Source of the DNA: Sphingomonadales bacterium
Lineage (GTDB): Bacteria > Pseudomonadota > Alphaproteobacteria > Sphingomonadales > Sphingomonadaceae
Direction: 5' to 3'
Assembly (NCBI GenBank): GCA_028868535.1
Contig: JAGWUH010000010.1
Span: forward strand, 1 to 64,000
Length of the DNA: 64,000 bases
The stretch's first letter is position 1; each line of letters starts with the position of its first letter. The notes beneath the pieces are model-generated. The model was given only the letters and a program-made list of their open reading frames with translations, made no database searches and was not told where the DNA came from. This document shows positions 28,892 through 37,509 of the stretch, piece by piece. The position numbers were made by a program, and so were the translations under genes.

Positions 28892-29587
28892 TCAGGCGGC
28901 GATGCGCCCCTGCGTCCGGCGCTGCCGCATCGCGCCGCCGACCAGGCCGAAACCCGCGAGCATCATCGCCCAGGTCGCCGGCTCCGGCACCGCGCCACCG
29001 CGGGTCGCAAGGGCGACGTTGTCCAGCCCGAAGTTGTAGAACGACTGGTTGTCGACCTCGCCGAACGACAGCGTGTAAAGCCCGTTCGCGGTGATCAGCG
29101 CGCTGATGTCATAGGTATAATGCGCCCAGTCATCGGTGTAGGTGCCGCTGAAGATCGATCCAGTCGCCGCGCCGGACAGGTTGATCTCGAGATGCTGGTT
29201 GGGGTTGACGGTATAGTCCAGCCCGCTTCCCACCGCCGCGCGGCCGCTGCTGTCGTGCGAATAGGCGTCGAAGCTGAGGATGTAGGCCTGCCCCGCCACG
29301 CCGGTGAACGACTGCGTCAGCTGGTGGCTGCCCGGCCCGAGCTGGTCGGTCAGGGCATTGAACTGGCCGCCCCCGGCGAAACCGGTCGAGGCCGTGCCGC
29401 TCAACGGCGCCGCCGCGCCATTGCCATGGGGGAACCAGCTTCCCGAGCCGCCGGCCTGGTCGATCACCGTCCACCCCGAAAGGTCACCGGTCTCGAAGTC
29501 GCCGTTGACGATCAGGCCGGACGCCTGCGCCGTGCCGGCCGTGGACGCGGCGCCGAGCAGCGCCGCGATGACGATGGACTTTCGCAT
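28892..29587 (-). CDS. PEP-CTERM (PEPxxWA) sorted exported protein
   Basis: A 231-residue exported protein with signal peptide MRKSIVIAALLGAASTAGTAQA. The mature part begins GLIVNGDFETGDLSGWTV, a galactose-binding-like or DUF642-like start seen in surface proteins with carbohydrate-binding folds. The C-terminus is a PEP-CTERM sorting signal: VPEPATWAMMLAGFGLVGG, then a basic tail (MRQRR). Such proteins are processed by an exosortase, which is not in this window. The start at 29587 follows AAAGGGG; the longer upstream frame lacks support. Expression is probably tied to exopolysaccharide or biofilm programmes, by family precedent only. Confidence 0.9.
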   Translation of the reverse strand: MRKSIVIAALLGAASTAGTAQASGLIVNGDFETGDLSGWTVIDQAGGSGSWFPHGNGAAAPLSGTASTGFAGGGQFNALTDQLGPGSHQLTQSFTGVAGQAYILSFDAYSHDSSGRAAVGSGLDYTVNPNQHLEINLSGAATGSIFSGTYTDDWAHYTYDISALITANGLYTLSFGEVDNQSFYNFGLDNVALATRGGAVPEPATWAMMLAGFGLVGGAMRQRRTQGRIAA

Positions 29588-29990
29588 TGCACAATCCCCT
29601 TTGATGAACCGGATTTGCTGATGCGACCCCGCGTCGTGTCCCCTCGCCCTCCCCGCCGTCACGGCGGATCGGGCCAATGCCGACTCGTGCTCCGCAAACG
29701 TTAGCGGGGAAATGAACGGCCGTTAACCCTCGGCGTCGGCAAACGTTTTCCTACATCGACCACTTGTGCGACAATCGTGGCGAAGGGTGATTCGGGGCGG
29801 CTTCCGCCTCGCATTCGCGTTCCCCACGGCGGCCGTTCGGGGGCTCTCGCAAAACCACCCTGGACCTTGTCAACCTGTGTCAACACCCCCGCATAGCGCC
29901 GCGGCGGTTGGCACCGCCGCTGTCATCGTGCTCTAGCGGTGCCAGGCACCGCATCCGCAAGGACACCACAAAGGCAGGGGCAGGCATCGC
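29588..29990. other. Divergent intergenic region
   Basis: No coding potential is evident in these 403 bp, which separate the divergent PEP-CTERM and dehydrogenase-fusion genes. The palindrome-containing 9-mer GCAAACGTT occurs as a direct repeat at 29694-29702 and 29739-29747. This is a possible operator pair, but no regulator is adjacent. Clear -35/-10 pairs were not found. Confidence 0.5.
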
Positions 29991-31163
29991 ATGAAGGCAG
30001 GTTTCATCGGTCTGGGCAGCATGGGCGCCCCCATCGCGCGGCGGCTGGCCCGCTGCGGCTTCGCCGTCACCGGCTGCGACATTTCCCCCGACATGCTCGC
30101 CGCGTTCGACGAACCGGGCACGCGGCGCACCGCCGATCCGCTCGAAACCGCGCGCGCCAGCGAATTGCTGGGCATCTGCGTCCGCACCGACGCCCAGCTC
30201 GAGGCGCTGGCGGCGGACGGCGCACTGTTCGCGGCGCTGGGCGCGGGCAACGCCGTCCTGCTTCATTCCACCGTCTCCCCCGAACTCGCCCGGCGCCTTG
30301 CCGCCACGGCGAAAGACCACGGCGTCGGCTTCGTCGATGTCGGCGTCTCAGGCGGCGGCCCGGCGGCGATCGAGGGCAAGCTCTCGCTCTACGTCGGCGG
30401 CGAGGCGCAGGACATCGAACGCGCCCGCCCCTGGCTGGATGCGATCGGCACGCCGTTCCACCTCGGCCCGGTCGGCCGCGGGCAGGAAGGCAAGCTGCTC
30501 AACAACCTGATCTCGGTCGCCAACTACGGCATGTCCGCCGCGATCATCGACGTCGCGCTCGACATGGGCTTCGATCGCGACCAGATCACCGCCGCGTTCA
30601 ACGCCGGCTCGGCGCAAAGCTTCGCGATGAACGTCGGCCCGCGCATGGTCCTCCCGCGCGAGGGGACGGGCGCCACCGGCTCGCTCGACGGCCTGCACGA
30701 CCTGCTCGGCAAGGACGTCGATCACTGCCGCGACTTGCCGGTCACCGGGCACGCCCGCTCGCTCGCCGGCCTGCTCGCCAGTTGCGACTTCATGCTCGCC
30801 CGCCTGCGCGAGGCCGCCGGCCGGCCCGACGGCGATCGCGAAGCCACGGTCGACGGCTACTTCGACGCGATCCGCGCCAGGGACATCGATGCGCTGATGG
30901 CGCTCTATGCCGAAGATGCCAGCTTCACCCTGCCCAATGGCAAGGTGTTCACCGGCAAGCCCGCGATCCGCGCCACCCACGAGGCCGTGTTCGCCGCAGG
31001 CTCGCCTTATCCCACCCCCACCGGGCGCTTCACCGGCACCCAAGGCATCGCCGTCGAGATCGAGGCCGCCCTGCCCGACGGCACCGTCCGCCACACCACC
31101 AACCACTACCGCTTCGACGATGCCGGCAAAATCCGCTCGCTCGGCGTCTACATGCGCGGCTGA
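29991..31163 (+). CDS. Beta-hydroxyacid dehydrogenase fused to a SnoaL-like domain
   Basis: A 390-residue two-domain protein. Residues 1 to about 278 form a 3-hydroxyisobutyrate dehydrogenase-type NAD(P) enzyme: Rossmann GFIGLGSMGAPIARRL at the N-terminus, VDVGVSGGGPAAIEGKLSLYVGG, and catalytic Lys168 with Asn171/172 in GQEGKLLNNLISV. After a short linker, residues 282-390 (EATVDGYFDAIRARDIDALMALYAEDASFTLPNG onward) match the SnoaL/NTF2 cone fold of small polyketide cyclases and steroid-isomerase-like enzymes. The frame is uninterrupted, so it is a true fusion rather than two genes. The substrate is unknown. It converges with the downstream superfamily lyase across four bases. Confidence 0.85.
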   Translation: MKAGFIGLGSMGAPIARRLARCGFAVTGCDISPDMLAAFDEPGTRRTADPLETARASELLGICVRTDAQLEALAADGALFAALGAGNAVLLHSTVSPELARRLAATAKDHGVGFVDVGVSGGGPAAIEGKLSLYVGGEAQDIERARPWLDAIGTPFHLGPVGRGQEGKLLNNLISVANYGMSAAIIDVALDMGFDRDQITAAFNAGSAQSFAMNVGPRMVLPREGTGATGSLDGLHDLLGKDVDHCRDLPVTGHARSLAGLLASCDFMLARLREAAGRPDGDREATVDGYFDAIRARDIDALMALYAEDASFTLPNGKVFTGKPAIRATHEAVFAAGSPYPTPTGRFTGTQGIAVEIEAALPDGTVRHTTNHYRFDDAGKIRSLGVYMRG

Positions 31164-31167
31164 ACCG

Positions 31168-32055
31168 TCACGGCGCGCCCTTCTCGCGCGTCGGCCGGCC
31201 GGTCTTCTCCGCCCACTCGCGGATCAGTTCGTCATAGAACGTCTGCTGGATCAGGTCGTACTTCTCGGGGAAGGCGAAGCTGGCATAGGCCGACGCCACG
31301 GTGCCGGTCTCCATCAGCTCCTTCGCGTACTTCAGGTGGTTGGTCGCGGCCGTCACCCAGCCCCAGCCGGTGGACAGCGTGAACGCCGTGTCGGGCAGGT
31401 TGAATCCCAGCGTGCAGACCGGAACGCGGTCCTTCACCGCCTTGATCAGCGGCGGTTGCGCCTCGGGCGGGCACGATGCGAACACGATCGCATCCGCCCC
31501 CGCCTCGGCATAGGCCAGCGCCCGCTTGATCGCCTCGTCGGGATTGGAGGTGCCGCCGCCGCCTTTCTGGTTGTCGTACATCTCGTCGCAGCGGGCGATG
31601 ATCACGAAATCCTGCCCGACGTCGCGCCGCGCCCGCACCCCGGCGTCGATCCGCGCCTGCATGTCGCCGATCGAACACAGGCTGTTGAGGTGCTTGGAAT
31701 GCTTGGGATTGACCTCGTCCTCGACGTGATAGCCGGCGATCCCCTGCCGGATGTAGCGCCGCGTGAAGTGATAGGCATCGGCCACCGTCTCGCCCAGCGT
31801 GTCGGCATCGGCCACCAGCGGGATGTCGATGACTTCGGCGATGCGGCTGCACTGGTCGAGCTGCTCGACTTGGCTGAAGATGCCGTTGTCCGGGATCGCG
31901 TAATGGAACGCCGAGCAGGCGTGCCCGCCCAGGTAGGCCGCCTTGAAACCGACGTGCTGGACGATCCGCCCGGTCAGCGCCGAATAGGCCTCGGCGGCAA
32001 TGAAATGCTCGCCGCTCTCGATCAGCGCGCGCAGCTTCGCACCCGGCGTGGTCAT
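31168..32055 (-). CDS. Isocitrate lyase/PEP mutase superfamily protein with substituted active-site Cys
   Basis: A 295-residue TIM-barrel protein of the PEP mutase/isocitrate lyase superfamily. Metal-binding acids are at DADT (83-86) and VEDEV (111-115). The mobile active-site loop, KRCGH in 2-methylisocitrate lyase, aligns with KHSKH (118-122), so the catalytic Cys is replaced by Ser120. Isocitrate or methylisocitrate lyase activity is therefore unlikely. A decarboxylase, hydrolase or phosphonate-type mutase activity is possible. The start at 32055 follows GGGAGAG; the frame extending upstream overlaps the purS region. It is divergent from purS. Confidence 0.82.
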   Translation of the reverse strand: MTTPGAKLRALIESGEHFIAAEAYSALTGRIVQHVGFKAAYLGGHACSAFHYAIPDNGIFSQVEQLDQCSRIAEVIDIPLVADADTLGETVADAYHFTRRYIRQGIAGYHVEDEVNPKHSKHLNSLCSIGDMQARIDAGVRARRDVGQDFVIIARCDEMYDNQKGGGGTSNPDEAIKRALAYAEAGADAIVFASCPPEAQPPLIKAVKDRVPVCTLGFNLPDTAFTLSTGWGWVTAATNHLKYAKELMETGTVASAYASFAFPEKYDLIQQTFYDELIREWAEKTGRPTREKGAP

Positions 32056-32214
32056 CGCAAACTCTCCCTCTTGTCGACCGACCGGTTTGTACACGCCGCG
32101 CGACCGGGGAAAAGAGCGTTGCGCAGCCATCGCCCCGGCGCGTGGCGCTTGCCCCGCGCGGCATCCGGCGGCATAGGCTGCCGCGATTCCCGATCCCTGC
32201 GAAAGGCCCCCGCG

Positions 32215-32451
32215 ATGAAGGTCCGCGTCTACGTCAGCCTCAAGAACGGCGTGCTCGATCCGCAGGGCCGCGCCATCCACCACGCGATCGAGGGCCTCGG
32301 CCACACCGGCGTCCAGGACGTCCGCGCCGGCAAGCTGATCGAGCTGGAGGTCGACGACACCGTCACCGACGCCGCGCTCGACGAGATGGCCAGCAAGCTG
32401 CTCGCCAACATGGTGATCGAAAACTACCGGATCGAGCGGGTGGCCGCCTGA
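32215..32451 (+). CDS. purS: Phosphoribosylformylglycinamidine synthase subunit PurS
   Basis: A 78-residue small subunit that bridges PurQ and PurL to make FGAM in purine biosynthesis. It contains [31 protein letters not shown] at the N-terminus and the C-terminal [17 protein letters not shown]. Its stop overlaps the purQ start (TGATG), so translation is coupled. Confidence 0.95.
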   Translation: MKVRVYVSLKNGVLDPQGRAIHHAIEGLGHTGVQDVRAGKLIELEVDDTVTDAALDEMASKLLANMVIENYRIERVAA

Positions 32452-33122
32452 TGCGCTCGGCGGTCATCACCTTCCCCGGCTCGAACTGCGATCGCGACAT
32501 GGCGGTGGCAATCGAGGAAGTCTGCGGCGGCGAGGTCCACCGCGTCTGGCACCGCGATGCCGAACTGCCGCAGGGACTGGACCTGATCGCCCTGCCCGGC
32601 GGCTTCTCTTATGGCGATTACCTGCGTTCGGGCGCGATGGCCGCCCGTTCGCCGATCATGCGCGCGGTGGTCGCGGCCGCCGGTCGCGGAGTCGCCGTGC
32701 TCGGCGTCTGCAACGGCTTCCAGGTGCTCACCGAAGCGGGCCTGCTCCCCGGCGCGCTGATGCGCAACGCCGGCATCCGCTTCGTCTGCCGCGAGGTGGC
32801 GCTCACCGTCGCCAACACCCGGTCGCAGTTCACCCGCGGCTACATGCCAGGCCAGCGCATCATCATCCCGGTCGCGCACCACGACGGCAACTACCAGGCC
32901 GATGAAGCCACGCTCGACCGCCTGGAAGGCGAAGGCCGCGTCGCGTTCCGCTATGCCGAACCGGTCAACGGCTCCGCCCGCGACATCGCCGGCGTCCTCT
33001 CGGAAAAGGGCAACGTGCTGGGCATGATGCCCCATCCGGAACGCCGGATCGAGCAGGCCCACGGCGGCAAGGACGGTCGCGTGTTGTTCGAAAGCGTCGT
33101 GCGCGGACTGGTCGACGCCTGA
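32451..33122 (+). CDS. purQ: Phosphoribosylformylglycinamidine synthase glutaminase subunit PurQ
   Basis: A 223-residue class I glutamine amidotransferase that supplies ammonia to PurL. The catalytic triad is visible: Cys87 in VLGVCNGFQ, and His195 and Glu197 in MMPHPERR. Other family segments include [11 protein letters not shown] at the N-terminus and [14 protein letters not shown]. purL is not in the window. It converges with the GGDEF-EAL gene across 12 bp. Confidence 0.96.
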   Translation: MRSAVITFPGSNCDRDMAVAIEEVCGGEVHRVWHRDAELPQGLDLIALPGGFSYGDYLRSGAMAARSPIMRAVVAAAGRGVAVLGVCNGFQVLTEAGLLPGALMRNAGIRFVCREVALTVANTRSQFTRGYMPGQRIIIPVAHHDGNYQADEATLDRLEGEGRVAFRYAEPVNGSARDIAGVLSEKGNVLGMMPHPERRIEQAHGGKDGRVLFESVVRGLVDA

Positions 33123-33134
33123 ACCCGCCCGCGC

Positions 33135-35483
33135 TCAGGCGCGCATGATTCCCGGCTGGTCGAACAGCGCCGCGGCATCGTCGGCGCTCATCGGCCGGCC
33201 AAAGTAGAACCCCTGGATCTTGCGGCAGCCCAGCGCGCGCACCAGCGTCAGCTCCTGGGTCGTCTCGACGCCTTCGGCGGTCGTCGACATCTCCAGGCTG
33301 TCCGCCATCGCCACGACCGCGCGGATGATTGCCAGGCTCTCGGGCGAGCCCTGCGCCGCCCCCTGCACGAACGTGCGATCGACCTTGATCGTCGAGAAGT
33401 GCAGCTTGCGCAGGTAACCGAGCGAGGAATAGCCGGTGCCGAAATCGTCGAGCGCCACGCCGCAGCCCAGCGCCATGATCTTCTCCAGCGCGTTGCGCGC
33501 CATCGTCGCGTCGCGCAGGAAGATGCTCTCGGTCACCTCGATCTCGAGCCGCTGCGCCGGCAGCCCCGCATAGGACAGCGCCTTGACCACGCCGGGGATC
33601 AGTTCCGGGTCCAGCAATTGCTCACCCGAGACATTGACCGCGACCTTGACGTGCGAAGGCCAGCGCGTCGCCTGCTTGCACGCCTCGCGCATCACCCATT
33701 CGCCGATCGGCACGATCAGCCGCGTGTCCTCGGCCAGCGGCACGAACTTCGCCGGGCTGACCATGCCATGCTCGGGGCTGTCCCAGCGCAGCAGCGCCTC
33801 GAAGCTGACCACCCGCTCGTCGGCCGCATCGACCACCGGCTGGAACGCGAGCTGGAATTCGTTGCGCTCCAGCGCGCGCCGCAGCGAGAACTCCAGCTTG
33901 CGCCGCTCCTCGGCCTGGGCATGGAGCGACGGCTCATACGTGCAGTGGACGCCGCCGCTCTGGTCCTTGGCCCGGTACAGCGCGAGATCGGCGTTGCGGA
34001 TCAGCGTCTCGACCGTCGCCCCGTCGCGCGGGCCGAGGGCCGAGCCGACGCTGGCGCCGACGTACAGCGTGTGGTTGTCGACGAGGTAAGGCTCGGACAG
34101 GCGTTCGATGACGGTCTGCGCGACGCGGTCGACCCGCCCCGGCTCCGAGGCATCACGGATGACGACGGCGAACTCGTCCCCGCCCAGGCGGCCGCAGAGT
34201 TCGTTCTCGGTCATCAACTGCTTGAGGCGCGACGAGACGCAGGCCAGCAACTGATCGCCGACCTGGTGCCCCAACGTGTCGTTGACCGCCTTGAAGCGGT
34301 CGAGGTCGATCATCAGCAGCGCGCAGCGGGTTCGCCATTGCTCGGCATAGCGCATCGCATCGCCCAGCGCTTCGGTCAGCATCATGCGGTTGGGCAGGCC
34401 GGTCAGCGTATCGTAGCGCGCCAGCCAGGCAATCTTGTCCGAACTCTCGCGCTGTTGCGTGACGTCCGATCCGACGCCGCGATAGCCGTCGAACTGGCCG
34501 CTCTCGTCATAGCGCGGCGTACCGGACAGTTCCCACCAGCGCTGCTCGTTCTTGATCTGCACCCGTACCAGCAGGTTGGCGAAGTGTTCGCGCCGCTTCA
34601 TCCGCTCCGCCAGGTCGCGCAGCGAGGCGTGGAACTGGCCCGTCTCCCACGCGGGGCCGGCGATCAGCTGGATGAAGCTCTTGCCCTCGATCTCTTCCAG
34701 TTCGCCCCCCAGCGCATAGGCGAAGCGGCGGCTCACCCCGCGCACGCGGCGGGCGGTATCGGTTTCCCACAGCCAGTCCGCGTCGGCCTCCTCGAACTCG
34801 CGGAGCAGCAGCGAGACGACCTCGTTGCGATCGGCAACGCCGGCCTCGGCAAGGCGCGAGAGCAGGAAATTGCGCGACGTCTCGATCGCTCCCATCATGA
34901 TCACCGCGACGAAGACCGGGGTGATCGCTGCCATTGGCCAGGCGCCGACGCTGATGAAGCTGATCATCGCGGTCAGCCCGACCAGGCTCGAGAAGCCCAG
35001 CGTCGCCAGCGGCGCCGCCGGAATGACCACGGCCGAAATCGTCATCAGCATCGCCAGCACAGTCCACAGCTCGAGCTGGACATAGCGCGGCGCGTGATGC
35101 GCGAAATAGATCGTCGGCGCACCCCAGATCAGGCCGAGCGCGGCGGCGCAGGCCGCTTGCCGCCAGACCTCGTTGTGCGTGAGCAGGCGCCGGTCCGAAT
35201 CGGCCAGCGCGCGATCGGTGCGCCAGCTGTGCGCGAGCGCGCCGGCCAGCACCGCCAGCCACACCGCGATCAATGGAAACGCGATGACGCCCTTGAACAG
35301 CCAGGCGGTCGCCAGCGCGGCGCCACCCTGGCTGACGATGCGCAGGATGCCCGCCTCGCCCAGTCGGGTGTACTGCAGGCTGCGCAGGCGCGCCCATTCC
35401 TCGGAATTGCCCTTGCCGATGCCAAGCACCGCCAGCGCCGTAAGCGCATCGGTTCGCGTCTGGTGTTCGGACGGGCTGGACAT
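33135..35483 (-). CDS. Membrane GGDEF-EAL cyclic-di-GMP enzyme
   Basis: A 782-residue protein that could both make and break cyclic di-GMP. Residues about 50-200 hold five or six hydrophobic segments (unnamed membrane sensor). A PAS-like domain follows (about 230-345, ending GYRGVGSDVTQQRES). The GGDEF domain has an intact GGDEF at 434-438, with no RxxD inhibitory site before it. The EAL domain has EAL at 562-564 and the loop DDFGTGYSSLGYLRKL. Both catalytic signatures are preserved, so dual activity is plausible; the net direction is unknown. It lies two genes from the giant RTX gene, whose surface display it might influence. Confidence 0.93.
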   Translation of the reverse strand: MSSPSEHQTRTDALTALAVLGIGKGNSEEWARLRSLQYTRLGEAGILRIVSQGGAALATAWLFKGVIAFPLIAVWLAVLAGALAHSWRTDRALADSDRRLLTHNEVWRQAACAAALGLIWGAPTIYFAHHAPRYVQLELWTVLAMLMTISAVVIPAAPLATLGFSSLVGLTAMISFISVGAWPMAAITPVFVAVIMMGAIETSRNFLLSRLAEAGVADRNEVVSLLLREFEEADADWLWETDTARRVRGVSRRFAYALGGELEEIEGKSFIQLIAGPAWETGQFHASLRDLAERMKRREHFANLLVRVQIKNEQRWWELSGTPRYDESGQFDGYRGVGSDVTQQRESSDKIAWLARYDTLTGLPNRMMLTEALGDAMRYAEQWRTRCALLMIDLDRFKAVNDTLGHQVGDQLLACVSSRLKQLMTENELCGRLGGDEFAVVIRDASEPGRVDRVAQTVIERLSEPYLVDNHTLYVGASVGSALGPRDGATVETLIRNADLALYRAKDQSGGVHCTYEPSLHAQAEERRKLEFSLRRALERNEFQLAFQPVVDAADERVVSFEALLRWDSPEHGMVSPAKFVPLAEDTRLIVPIGEWVMREACKQATRWPSHVKVAVNVSGEQLLDPELIPGVVKALSYAGLPAQRLEIEVTESIFLRDATMARNALEKIMALGCGVALDDFGTGYSSLGYLRKLHFSTIKVDRTFVQGAAQGSPESLAIIRAVVAMADSLEMSTTAEGVETTQELTLVRALGCRKIQGFYFGRPMSADDAAALFDQPGIMRA

Positions 35484-35542
35484 CGACGGGGATATACCCG
35501 CGAATGCTTAGCGGGCCGTAAACCGCCCGGCTCCGGATCGCT

Positions 35543-35561
35543 GGAAAATCGATAATTTTCC
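35543..35561. promoter_or_regulatory. AT-rich palindrome upstream of the GGDEF-EAL and VOC genes
   Basis: GGAAAAT (35543-35549) and ATTTTCC (35555-35561) form a perfect inverted repeat around CGATA. It is AT-rich in otherwise GC-rich DNA and lies between divergent starts at 35483 and 35664. It could be an operator; the bound protein is unknown. Confidence 0.3.
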
Positions 35562-35663
35562 GCCCTTCGCGGCAGCCTTCCGGCAAGCGCGATTTCGCTT
35601 GCATGTCGCTGTCCGCGCACGCCAAATTCGGGCGACTGCCAGCCATGAAACGGGGATGAGGCG

Positions 35664-36080
35664 ATGATCGAACAGTTCCATGCGACCAAGCTGGTCGTCG
35701 CCGATCTCGACCGCGCCACGCGGTTCTACACGGCACTGGGGCTGCGCGAAGCAAGCCGCAACCTCGGCGGCGACGGCGACGTGCGGCAGGACCAAGTCTG
35801 GCTGTCCACCGGCGAGGCATCTGCCCACGTGCTGATCCTCAGCCGCTTCACCGAGCTGCCCTTGCCGCCGCCCGTTGCCTACCCCGGTCAGGCCTGGCTG
35901 GCGTTCCGCGTCGACGACGTCGAAGCGGTCTTGGCGGCAGCCACGGCCTATGGCGGCAAGGTGCTGCGCGCCGGGGAGGACATTCCCGCTCACGCCGTGC
36001 GCGCGGGCTTGGTCAGCGATCCCGACGGGCACGTCGTCGAACTGGTCGGCCCGATGCGAAGCCCGCCTGCGACGTCCTGA
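35664..36080 (+). CDS. VOC-family (glyoxalase/dioxygenase fold) protein
   Basis: A 138-residue vicinal-oxygen-chelate protein with the paired beta-alpha-beta fold. It begins FHATKLVVADLDRATRFYTALGLREA (His6 is a likely metal ligand) and ends DPDGHVVELVG (Glu ligand). Family members include glyoxalase I, fosfomycin-resistance proteins and extradiol dioxygenases, so no activity is assigned. The start follows a GGGGATGAGG stretch. It converges with the HD-GYP gene. Confidence 0.85.
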   Translation: MIEQFHATKLVVADLDRATRFYTALGLREASRNLGGDGDVRQDQVWLSTGEASAHVLILSRFTELPLPPPVAYPGQAWLAFRVDDVEAVLAAATAYGGKVLRAGEDIPAHAVRAGLVSDPDGHVVELVGPMRSPPATS

Positions 36081-36101
36081 ACAGCCCGCGACGATCCGGC
36101 C

Positions 36102-37454
36102 TCAGCCCGACCCGGCCGATTGCGCGGCGGTGGCGAAAAGCCGCTCGCGGATCGCCGCGAAGTCGGCGATGCCGAACTGTTCCGGCGTCGACAGCGAATC
36201 GATCGCGTCCGACGTCGCTCCCGACGCGAGGTCGACCAGTTGCGGCGGGATCCGCTGCCCGGAAATGGTCGAGAAGAACGGCACCACCTTCGGCGCCCCG
36301 GTATCGTCCGCGTTCTGGTCGACCACCATCGCCAGACGGCCCGACTTGAGCTGCAGCACGGCGCCGACCGGATAGATCCCGACCGTGGCGATGAACGCCG
36401 ACAGCACGTCCTCGTCGTAGGCGCCCTCGTCCGCGCGCATCCGGGCGATCGCCTGTGCCGGGTTCATTGCCGCGGCATCTTCCCCGCTGATGTAGTCGTC
36501 GAACGCGTCGCAGACGGCCGCCATCCGGCCCAACTGGGAAATGTCGGCCCGGCGGACCCGGCGTGGATAGCCCCGGCCATCGCTGCGCTCGTGGTGTTCG
36601 CGGACCGCCTCGGCGACTTCGGCGGGCACGCCGGAGGCGAGGCAGAACAGGTAGCCCAGCTCGACGTGGTCCGCCATGATGCCGGGCTCGATCCGGGTGT
36701 GATCGAAGCCGACGGCGGCAAGGTCGACCGGCAGCTTGGAAATTCCGAAATCCAGGAACAGGCCCGCCAGCCCGGCCTGCCGCACGACTTCCGACGGCAA
36801 CCGCAACTGCCGGCCCAGCGCGATCATCAGCCCCGAGGTCGCCAGCGCGTGGCGATACAGCGGTTCGTTGTCCTGCTTGCACCGCATCAGCCCGTTGAAG
36901 GCGTGGGGGTTGCGTTCGATCGACGCGAAGATGTCGTCGATCACCGGTTCCACCATCGACACGTTGAACGCCTTGCCCAGCCGCACCTTGAAGAACGCGC
37001 GACTGACCACGGCGCGCGACTTGGTGGCGACGGCAGAGGCGCGACCGAACTCCCGGGCCAGCGATTGCGCGGGCGCGGACAGGAACTTGCCGTTGTCGTG
37101 GATCTGCGCCGGCGACAGCCGCGGCGTGACCGGCGCGCTGTTGCGCCGTCGCGCCAGACGTTCGAGCACGGCCGGCGGACCCGCCGGCGCGATCGCGGTT
37201 TCCTGCGCTTCATCGGCGATCATGACGTCGTCGGGCCCGTCTTCGGGTGACGCCACGCCGCCGGGCACGACATCCCGGCCGCGCGCCGTGTCGATGATCA
37301 CGCTCGGCACGGCACTGGCGCGAAGCTTTTCCAGCTGCTCGGCCGTGTCGAGCAGGAAGCGCGTGCGCCAGAACGGGTGATCGGCCCAGCTCCCCTCCAG
37401 CTTCTGGATGAACATGCCGATTTCAACCTGGCCTGTTTCGATGCGCTTGAGCAT
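36102..37454 (-). CDS. HD-GYP-type cyclic-di-GMP protein with degenerate HD dyad
   Basis: A 450-residue protein with an N-terminal DUF3391-like region (MLKRIETGQVEIGMFIQKLEGSWADHPF) and an HD-GYP output domain from about residue 195. The hallmark HHERSDGRGYP is present (His287, His288, GYP 295-297), as are His202 and His263. The HD dyad itself, normally HDIGK, reads LDFGISK (Leu234-Asp235), losing the metal-binding His. Phosphodiesterase activity may therefore be lost or altered and the protein may act as a cyclic-di-GMP sensor. It starts 55 bp after the giant RTX gene stop on the same strand, so the two may be co-transcribed. Confidence 0.88.
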   Translation of the reverse strand: MLKRIETGQVEIGMFIQKLEGSWADHPFWRTRFLLDTAEQLEKLRASAVPSVIIDTARGRDVVPGGVASPEDGPDDVMIADEAQETAIAPAGPPAVLERLARRRNSAPVTPRLSPAQIHDNGKFLSAPAQSLAREFGRASAVATKSRAVVSRAFFKVRLGKAFNVSMVEPVIDDIFASIERNPHAFNGLMRCKQDNEPLYRHALATSGLMIALGRQLRLPSEVVRQAGLAGLFLDFGISKLPVDLAAVGFDHTRIEPGIMADHVELGYLFCLASGVPAEVAEAVREHHERSDGRGYPRRVRRADISQLGRMAAVCDAFDDYISGEDAAAMNPAQAIARMRADEGAYDEDVLSAFIATVGIYPVGAVLQLKSGRLAMVVDQNADDTGAPKVVPFFSTISGQRIPPQLVDLASGATSDAIDSLSTPEQFGIADFAAIRERLFATAAQSAGSG

Positions 37455-37509
37455 GCATTCAGCCTTTCGATCCGGTCGCGCTGCAGGGTGGTCGGGAGCC
37501 AGGCCGGCC

